From JAICMB01 sp963795935 (GTDB lineage Bacteria > Acidobacteriota > Terriglobia > Bryobacterales > Bryobacteraceae), in contig CAWCJO010000004.1 of the NCBI GenBank assembly GCA_963795935.1, positions 1,488,001 through 1,552,000 of the forward strand: a stretch of DNA of 64,000 nucleotides, read 5' to 3'. The notes under the pieces are model-generated. The model saw nothing but the letters and a program-made list of their open reading frames with translations, was not told the origin of the DNA and ran no database searches. This document shows, piece by piece, positions 59,282 through 64,000 of this stretch. The position numbers and the translations under genes were made by a program. Position 1 is the stretch's first letter. Every line of letters begins with the position of its first letter.

Positions 59282-59330
59282 CGCCTGCGCACAGGAATCC
59301 TCGCGGGCAATGGTTATTTGTGCGCAGGCG
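59282..59330. repeat. Perfect 12-bp inverted repeat between convergent genes
   Basis: CGCCTGCGCACA at 59,282-59,293 and its exact reverse complement TGTGCGCAGGCG at 59,319-59,330, with a 25-base loop. It lies between the stops of the GntR gene and the DUF1326 gene, so a bidirectional terminator or messenger-stabilising hairpin is possible. There is no T-run. Confidence 0.55.
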
Positions 59331-59347
59331 CCGCTGCGCCTCGGCGG

Positions 59348-60049
59348 TTATTCCGCGTAGTGAAAAGTGCCGAGGAACGAGCCGCGATTGCCGCTGTAAT
59401 TCCACACGGTGCCGAGGCCCTTGCCGTTGTAGTCGTTGGCGACCGTGTAGGCGGCCATGGCGTGGTCGACCGGGGTCAGCGGCTGGTAATAGACCGATTC
59501 GTTATGGCAAATCTGGTCGCCAGTGGTCAGGGCGAGGGTTTCGAGTTTGGCGAGCGGGCAGGCCGTCATGGTGGCCTTCATCGAATGGATGTTGCCGTCC
59601 TGGGCGGAGAAATCGATGGGCTGATACTCGAGGCGAACCACGTCGGCGAGAAGCTGGCCGCCCATTTTTTGGGCGAAGCTCTTGAGCGCCAGGCGCTGTT
59701 CGGCGTTGGCGCGTTCATCGACGATCAAGACTGCTTTGACGGGGTAGACATCGGGTGAGATGTCGCCGAGCGTGCTGTTCGCATGCACGACGCCCATGAC
59801 CGAAAGGCCATCGAGGTCGACGCCCTGCCACACGCCTTTTTCAATTTTCCAGCCCATGACGGCGAGGTCGCCGGCGAGTCCGACTTCGGAGTTTGCGAAG
59901 CAGGGTCCGGTGTAAACGTCGGCCGAGCGGGCTTCAATGTATTCGCCGCGAAGTTGAGTAGTGGGAAAGCTTCCGCAAAACGCCGGGGCGGCGAGCAAAC
60001 CCAAAAAACTGAGGCAAAGAGGCGCCGATGGGAAAGAGATTCTTCGCAT
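59348..60049 (-). CDS. DUF1326-family secreted protein, copy 1
   Basis: Start at ATG 60049, beginning a signal peptide (LCLSFLGLLAAPAFCGSF). The 233-residue protein has the DUF1326 pattern: RGEYIEARSADVYTGPCFAN near residue 32, EKGVWQGVDLDGLSV, and VKAVLIVDERANAEQRLAL. It also has an ICHNESVYYQPL Cys/His segment and NYSGNRGSFLGTFHY at the end. The function is unknown. A nearly identical copy lies at 62,839-63,540 in the same orientation. Confidence 0.85.
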   Translation of the reverse strand: MRRISFPSAPLCLSFLGLLAAPAFCGSFPTTQLRGEYIEARSADVYTGPCFANSEVGLAGDLAVMGWKIEKGVWQGVDLDGLSVMGVVHANSTLGDISPDVYPVKAVLIVDERANAEQRLALKSFAQKMGGQLLADVVRLEYQPIDFSAQDGNIHSMKATMTACPLAKLETLALTTGDQICHNESVYYQPLTPVDHAMAAYTVANDYNGKGLGTVWNYSGNRGSFLGTFHYAE

Positions 60050-60055
60050 AGGTAG
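59348..60055 (-). repeat. Direct repeat, left copy (DUF1326 gene)
   Basis: About 700 bases nearly identical to 62,839-63,546, covering the coding region and ending shortly outside it on both sides. Both copies have the same orientation, so recombination between them could delete or circularise the 2.8 kb in between. Confidence 0.8.
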
Positions 60056-60178
60056 ATTTTGACGCGGTACTGGCTGAAATAGCCAGCCCGTTTTCAACAA
60101 ACCATTTTTTGCCGCCTCGGCTTGGCCACGCGTTTACCTCGGGAAAGATGGCGCGAACGGAGTGCGGCGGCAGCGGTC

Positions 60179-60610
60179 CTACTCAGAACTGGCGCGCGGC
60201 GTACTATCCGGCCATACGATCCACATGAACTTATGCTTGACCGGTTCCAGCTTTAATTCGCCTCGGAGATCATCCCGGATCGCGGTGAGCAGGGCGTCGG
60301 TTTGGGCCTCTTTGCGTTCGATTAATTTCCGCATTAATTCGCGTGTGAGGTCGATCTGAGCGGCAGTTCCAAAAAGCTGAAGCTCCGCAAACGCCAACTC
60401 AGTTTCAAAAAACTGTTCCTGGCTGAGCGGGCGGTTACTTGTGCGCGCGATGCGTCGATAGGCTTCGATCAGACACTGCGTGCGAATATCCCGCTGTTTA
60501 TTTACTCGTTCCCGCCGGGAGTTTAGCCAGCTGTTTGCGAACCATCCTACAACAACGATAATTGCGGCGATGAGGGCCGGAAGAATCGCTACGAAATCTT
60601 GAAGCTTCAT
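60179..60610 (-). CDS. Membrane-anchored helical protein of unknown function (pair member 2)
   Basis: A 143-residue protein with one N-terminal membrane helix (ILPALIAAIIVVVGWFANSW) followed by a charged helical region (LNSRRERVNKQRDIRTQCLIEAYRRIA) and further helices. Its ATG overlaps the stop of the upstream gene as ATGA, so the two are translationally coupled. The layout (membrane helix, then RRER-type basic stretch, then a soluble helical part) is the same as in its partner. No family is recognised. Confidence 0.65.
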   Translation of the reverse strand: MKLQDFVAILPALIAAIIVVVGWFANSWLNSRRERVNKQRDIRTQCLIEAYRRIARTSNRPLSQEQFFETELAFAELQLFGTAAQIDLTRELMRKLIERKEAQTDALLTAIRDDLRGELKLEPVKHKFMWIVWPDSTPRASSE

Positions 60611-61254
60611 CGTGGCGATACCACCTTGATCCGCTCAGGGCGCTTCCGGCGATTCCACCAACCGCGCGATTCTTTCATCTCAGCCTGTAGCGCCATAAAA
60701 TGTGAAGCCACGTCGCGGTAAAACGGGAAGAGCTTCTCCTCGGAATGGCCGAGGCGCTCCACAACTTCGCTGGGAAGGGAGCCGGCGAGCCAGCGATTCC
60801 AGATCTCTACGAAATCGATTAAGTTTTCAAGATACTCAATTGTCGAGACTTCGGCGAAGTGCATTTTTTCTACGAAGAGCTGGACCATCTTGCGGTAGCT
60901 GGGCATGATCTCTTCGGCGAATTGGCGATCATTGTACTTGAGAATTTCCTTGAACATCGGGAAACTCGCTTCTCTGACCTCTCGAATCCGTTGGACCCCG
61001 CCCTCTCGCCTGGCATTGCCGACAGTTTCCTGCCATGCTGCTCCTGCGGCTCCGCTGATCTTCAATTTTAGTTCCGCTTTCGCGAGCATTTCCGCGCGTA
61101 TTGCCAGCATGGGACCGTAGAGTTCACCGAGCTGTTCGCGGAAAAACCTGACCTGGCGCTCCCGCTTCTGATTGCGCGAGGTGAGCCATCCGCCGACGAG
61201 GACCCCGGCCAGTCCGCAAGCCGCGGAGGTGAGCCCGAGCAGAGCCGAATCCAT
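60607..61254 (-). CDS. Membrane-anchored helical protein of unknown function (pair member 1)
   Basis: A 215-residue protein with AGGAG four bases before ATG 61254. One N-terminal membrane helix (LTSAACGLAGVLVGGWLTS) is followed by RNQKRERQVRFFREQLGELYGPMLAI and a mostly helical cytoplasmic part, ending in a basic tail (RRKRPERIKVV). Proteins of this shape often sit in accessory islands, but no named domain is visible. It forms a two-gene operon with the following gene. Confidence 0.68.
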   Translation of the reverse strand: MDSALLGLTSAACGLAGVLVGGWLTSRNQKRERQVRFFREQLGELYGPMLAIRAEMLAKAELKLKISGAAGAAWQETVGNARREGGVQRIREVREASFPMFKEILKYNDRQFAEEIMPSYRKMVQLFVEKMHFAEVSTIEYLENLIDFVEIWNRWLAGSLPSEVVERLGHSEEKLFPFYRDVASHFMALQAEMKESRGWWNRRKRPERIKVVSPR

Positions 61255-61602
61255 GGTGCTCCTATCATCGCCGAACCGGGCTGATATGGGAATTTCCCGG
61301 CAAAACAGGCCGCAGGGTTACATCGCTTTGCGGCCGGGTCGGCCCGCCAACCGGTTCAAGCCGGATGTGGCCAACCGGTTAGCCGAATTTGTCCCAGTCG
61401 CCGGAAGTGACGTGGGCTTGGCTGATAATGCTGCGTAGCCTGCCCGCGGGGGCCTCGTGTTCTTTGGGAACGATGGCAGTGTCGGCGGGCTCCTCCGAGC
61501 GACTCGCGCCGCGAATGGCAGCCCTATGATCTCGTTCTTCACAACGGTTCGAGGTACGGCTACGGCACGAACACTAATGACCGATGCTGCTAGACTCCAA
61601 GT
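61255..61602. other. Intergenic region, divergent promoters expected
   Basis: About 348 bases between the membrane-protein pair (minus) and the antitoxin gene (plus). It includes a locally repetitive segment with CGGCCGGGTCGGCCCGCC and two CAACCGGTT blocks (near 61,348 and 61,372). No gene is supported. Confidence 0.4.
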
Positions 61603-61815
61603 ATGGATAAGGTTGAGGAGATCGAGGCCGCGATCAATAGCTTGCCCCCGGAGGAATTCCAGCGCATCGTCCAGTGGTTCCATGCCCTTGAGCAAACGCG
61701 ATGGGATGAGCAGATGGATCGAGATTCCTCCACCGGCGCTCTGGATTTCCTATTTGAGGAAGCCGAGAATGAATCGGCGCAGGGGCTTGTTCGGGAGTGG
61801 CCCGCGCGGAAGTGA
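61603..61815 (+). CDS. Antitoxin of a RelE-type toxin-antitoxin module
   Basis: A 70-residue acidic protein (EEIEAAINSLPPEEFQRIVQW, then LDFLFEEAENE), typical in size and sequence of antitoxins that pair with HigB/RelE-like toxins. The N-terminal helices would form the dimer or DNA-binding part and the acidic C-terminus the toxin-neutralising part. The stop overlaps the toxin start as GTGA at 61,812-61,815, the classic coupled arrangement. Confidence 0.75.
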   Translation: MDKVEEIEAAINSLPPEEFQRIVQWFHALEQTRWDEQMDRDSSTGALDFLFEEAENESAQGLVREWPARK

Positions 61816-62078
61816 AGTCTGTCGCTTCCCGCCGTTTCTGGGCTTGCTTTAATTCGTTGCCCGGTCATGTTCAAGACTTGGCAGTCAAGAATTACCGCTT
61901 ATGGCGCCGCGATCCTCACCACCGCTCACTCCATTTCCGCCGGTTGCAGGGCAGCGCGGATCGCTTCAGCATTCGCGTGGGCGACCACCATCGCGCGCTT
62001 GGCAAACTGACGGCGGACACGATCACTTAGGTTTGGATCGGCACACACGCCGAGTACGACCGGCTGATAGGTTCCTGA
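61812..62078 (+). pseudogene. RelE-family toxin with in-frame amber stop
   Basis: The coupled start GTG 61812 opens VKSVASRRFWACFNSLPGHVQ. The RelE-like core LAVKNYRLWRRDPHHRSLHF, then FSIRVGDHHRALG and LTADTIT, ends at TAG 62,028-62,030. The frame then continues VWIGTHAEYDRLIGS to TGA 62,076-62,078, which is the normal family C-terminus (TITWxWIGTHAEYDRL). The amber codon therefore sits where a Trp codon (TGG) is expected, and the last 16 residues, including the catalytic-region His and Tyr, would be lost. RelE toxins cleave mRNA on the ribosome; this copy should be inactive unless the stop is read through or is an error. Confidence 0.75.
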
Positions 62079-62700
62079 GCGCCGCGGACCAACAGGGCAG
62101 TCTCATGGAGTCGATTGGAGCTTACTATGCTCCAGCAAAAAGGCTCGCGCCATAGTTCCGCAATTTGCCGTTCGAGCGCAGTAGCGTATAGTTCAACAAT
62201 GTCCTGCTCGGCTTCATGGCCGTTGCGCAACGCGCACGCGGACTCATTGTCCGGCACAACAATCACTGCCTCGGCTGGCTAGAAGGGCAGTTCATCGCAA
62301 TTCATCCGCCACTCGCGTTCCCAGGTGAAATCTTTCGCTTGCTCTGCGCCCGGCTCGTAGCGTACGTGGCGCCAACGCAATTCTTCCGGCAGAATGTTGA
62401 ATTCGATTTCGGGTTGATAGATTACAGGTCTGCCACCGAGCTCAAAGACCCAAGATTTATCGAACATCACTCCAAACCGCGAGTACCGCGTGAATGGAAA
62501 CTGCCTTACAAACCCATCAATGAATGCCTCAATCGGCGCTTCCGTAAAACTGACACATCGATAGCCACCGCGAATCATGTAGTTTCCCGCGATCAGCCGG
62601 CGTTCGCGTATGATCGAGCGTAAGTTGGCGAACACCTCTCCTGAGTTGGACCCTTGGTGAAGTGAATTAACTTGTCGCTAATGTCGAAACGCTGAACCAT
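62027..62700 (-). pseudogene. Conserved protein possibly related to ADP-ribosyltransferase-like toxins, frameshift and amber stop
   Basis: ATG 62700 begins VQRFDISDKLIHFTKG. A one-base loss in a G-run near 62,653 separates it from SNSGEVFANLRSIIRERRLI and MIRGGYRCVSFTEAP, followed by the core (FTRYSRFGVMFDKSWVFELG, YQPEIEFNILPEELRWRHV, FTWEREWRM). TAG at 62,279-62,281 lies where Gln is expected (DELPF-stop-PAEAVIVVPDNES), and the frame continues to TAA 62,027-62,029. Full length would be about 224 residues. The early LIHFT and CVSFTEAP elements recall the His and following strands of ADP-ribosyltransferase-like folds, but this is a guess. The 3' end overlaps the toxin gene antisense. Confidence 0.55.
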
Positions 62701-62838
62701 TCCGGGGCCAGCTAAAGCTTGCCACCGGAGCCTTAAGTCCGACACCAGGACAGCGAATGCGATCCGCTCCTGCCTCAGGCGCTGCGAGGCTCGGCGCCGT
62801 TGGACGTTTATCCGTGAAGGCCTCGCCGGGCTTAGGGG
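62701..62838. other. Short spacer at the island's right edge
   Basis: 138 bases between the decayed gene and DUF1326 copy 2; nothing recognised beyond a 5-bp GCCTC/GAGGC hairpin near 62,773. Confidence 0.3.
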
Positions 62839-63540
62839 TTATTCGGCGTAGTGGAATGTGCCGAGGAACGAGCCGCGATTGCCGCTGTAATTCCACACGG
62901 TACCGAGGCCTTTGCCGTTGTAGTCGTTCGCAACCGTGTAGGCGGCCATGGCGTGGTCGACCGGGGTCAGCGGCTGGTAATAGACCGATTCGTTATGGCA
63001 GATCTGGTCGCCGGCCGTCAAGGCGCGGGTTTCGAGCTTGGCGAGCGGGCCGGCCGTCATGGTGGCCTTCATCGAATGGATGTTGCCGTCCTGGGCGGAG
63101 AAATCGATGGGCTGATACTCGACGCGAACCACGTCGGCGAGAAGCTGGCCGCCCATTTTTTGGGCGAAGCTCTTCAGCGCCAGGCGCTGTTCGGCGTTGG
63201 CGCGTTCATCGACGATCAAGACTGCTTTGACGGGGTAGACATCGGGTGAGATGTCGCCGAGCGTGCTGTTCGCATGCACGACGCCCATGACCGAAAGGCC
63301 ATCGAGGTCGACGCCCTGCCACACGCCTTTTTCAATTTTCCAGCCCATGACGGCGAGGTCGCCGGCGAGTCCGACTTCGGAGTTTGCGAAGCAGGGTCCG
63401 GTGTAAACGTCGGCCGTGCGGGCTTCAATGTATTCGCCGCGAAGTTGAGTGGTGGGAAAGCTGCCGGCGAATACCGGGACGGCAAGCAAACCTAAAAAAC
63501 TGAGGCAAAGAGAAGCCGATGGGAAGGAGGTTCTTCGCAT
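62839..63540 (-). CDS. DUF1326-family secreted protein, copy 2
   Basis: A 233-residue protein, nearly identical to copy 1. The differences cluster in the signal peptide (LCLSFLGLLAVPVFAGSF) with a few elsewhere (ARTADVY, RVEYQP, MTAGPLAKLET). All family motifs are kept and the frame is intact. It sits on the right side of the accessory island, in the same orientation as copy 1. The high identity points to recent duplication or gene conversion. Confidence 0.85.
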   Translation of the reverse strand: MRRTSFPSASLCLSFLGLLAVPVFAGSFPTTQLRGEYIEARTADVYTGPCFANSEVGLAGDLAVMGWKIEKGVWQGVDLDGLSVMGVVHANSTLGDISPDVYPVKAVLIVDERANAEQRLALKSFAQKMGGQLLADVVRVEYQPIDFSAQDGNIHSMKATMTAGPLAKLETRALTAGDQICHNESVYYQPLTPVDHAMAAYTVANDYNGKGLGTVWNYSGNRGSFLGTFHYAE

Positions 63541-63546
63541 AATCTC
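62839..63546 (-). repeat. Direct repeat, right copy (DUF1326 gene)
   Basis: About 700 bases nearly identical to 59,348-60,055; similarity stops near the stop codon on the left and a few bases upstream of the start on the right. Confidence 0.8.
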
Positions 63547-63630
63547 AGTTTACCATGCGCCATTGCGCGTGGAGTTGCGTTCCTCTGCAACAATTTACAG
63601 AAACAGGCGTCCAAAAAGCGACTGTTCGCG

Positions 63631-64000
63631 ATGGCATCTCCGGCCCGCAAGACCATGGAATATCCGCGCCGTCCAGCGCCGCCGCTGGCTCGAGTAGAGC
63701 AGTACCTGCCCGGCGATCGCATCGAGGATGTGCGCGGGGAGACCACGCGGAGGCTGCTCGGTTTTGGCTTGGCGCGCAAGGTCGGCGCGGGGCAGCGCAT
63801 CGCGATTACGGCGGGCAGCCGCGGCATCGGGGGATTTGTGGAGCTGCTGGGCGGCATCGCCGATGCGGTGAAATCGTGCGGCGGCGAGCCGTTCATCGTA
63901 CCCGCGATGGGAAGCCACGGGGGCGCGACGCCGGAGGGGCAGGCCGAGATTCTGCGGCGCTTGGGCGTTGCGGAGAGCGCCGTGGGAGCCGCGGTGCGGG
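63631..64000 (+). CDS. Lactate racemase (LarA)/DUF2088-family protein, N-terminal part
   Basis: The frame opens at ATG 63631 and is still open at the end of the window (about 123 codons). The visible part has RVEQYLPGDRIEDV, then RIAITAGSRGIGGFVELLGG and FIVPAMGSHGGATPEGQAEIL. SHGGATxEGQ is the characteristic motif of the LarA N-terminal domain family. LarA uses a nickel-pincer cofactor to racemise lactate; many homologues act on other 2-hydroxy acids. The His of GSHGG would belong to the active site. The C-terminal half is not in view. Confidence 0.75.
   Translation, partial: MASPARKTMEYPRRPAPPLARVEQYLPGDRIEDVRGETTRRLLGFGLARKVGAGQRIAITAGSRGIGGFVELLGGIADAVKSCGGEPFIVPAMGSHGGATPEGQAEILRRLGVAESAVGAAVR

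Noticed and set aside
61812..62281. Alternative genetic code or programmed amber readthrough, because two neighbouring genes have in-frame TAG
   Set aside because: TAG serves as the normal stop elsewhere (for example the FmdB-like gene at 42,501-42,503 and the cytochrome fusion), so mutation or sequence error is simpler.
59348..63546. DUF1326 repeats as ends of an insertion sequence
   Set aside because: The repeats are direct, are themselves intact genes, and no transposase is present in or near the interval.

Overview
The window is GC-rich, densely coded bacterial chromosome. Its gene content points to an acidobacterium, probably of the Solibacter/Bryobacter type. The signs are an Oar-like TonB receptor with an N-terminal carboxypeptidase-regulatory domain, an MacB/ADOP-type orphan permease, a PEP-CTERM protein, a small AT-hook protein, many secreted peptidases, and paired Gfo/Idh oxidoreductases next to Na+/solute symporters. 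This is inference from families; no rRNA or tRNA gene was seen to anchor the taxonomy.

Layout. 1-8.2 kb: end of an AsmA-like gene, an NAD-dependent epimerase, a PduO-type cobalamin adenosyltransferase, two secreted proteins sharing a BamE-like C-terminal module, and a long secretin-like protein broken by two frameshifts. 8.2-16.8 kb: a tandem array built from a phospholipase C-type phosphoesterase, a convergent Kelch/FG-GAP secreted protein and a YXWGXW-repeat lipoprotein, with one intact copy of each and decayed or truncated copies between them. 16.9-25.4 kb: a stretch in which nearly every long gene is frameshifted (S9A oligopeptidase, ADOP permease, serine hydrolase-NamZ fusion, APC permease, Na+/solute symporter), with two 5'-truncated genes abutting near 18,470. 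Whether this is decay or poor consensus sequence cannot be decided by reading alone; one frameshift lies in an A-run, which favours sequence error there.

25.7-45.1 kb is mostly intact: a PhoPQ-activated pathogenicity-related protein, a GerW-like protein, an S9C peptidase, a CheB-CheR-PAS-histidine kinase hybrid with its response regulator, a dienelactone hydrolase, tandem GDP-mannose 4,6-dehydratases, a PEP-CTERM protein, a secreted HETAEW protein, then a tight run of S41-like pseudo-peptidase, FmdB zinc ribbon and two Gfo/Idh oxidoreductases.

45.2-58.4 kb is the most interesting region: eight minus-strand genes, most of them overlapping or nearly abutting. In transcription order they are a YeiH-type putative sulfate exporter, a sulfite oxidase-family molybdoenzyme, a secreted c-type cytochrome fused to a large glycosidase-toroid-like domain, a Na+/solute symporter, a gamma-glutamyltransferase-family enzyme, a creatininase-family amidohydrolase, a TonB-dependent receptor and an enolase-superfamily enzyme. 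A GntR/FCD regulator is divergent. Together they look like uptake and breakdown of an organosulfur compound, sulfite oxidation through the fused cytochrome, and sulfate export; the substrate is not known.

59.3-63.5 kb: two near-identical DUF1326 genes form direct repeats around a small accessory island with a membrane-protein gene pair, a RelE-type toxin-antitoxin module whose toxin has an amber stop, and a decayed gene that may be defence-related. The window ends in a lactate racemase (LarA)-family gene.
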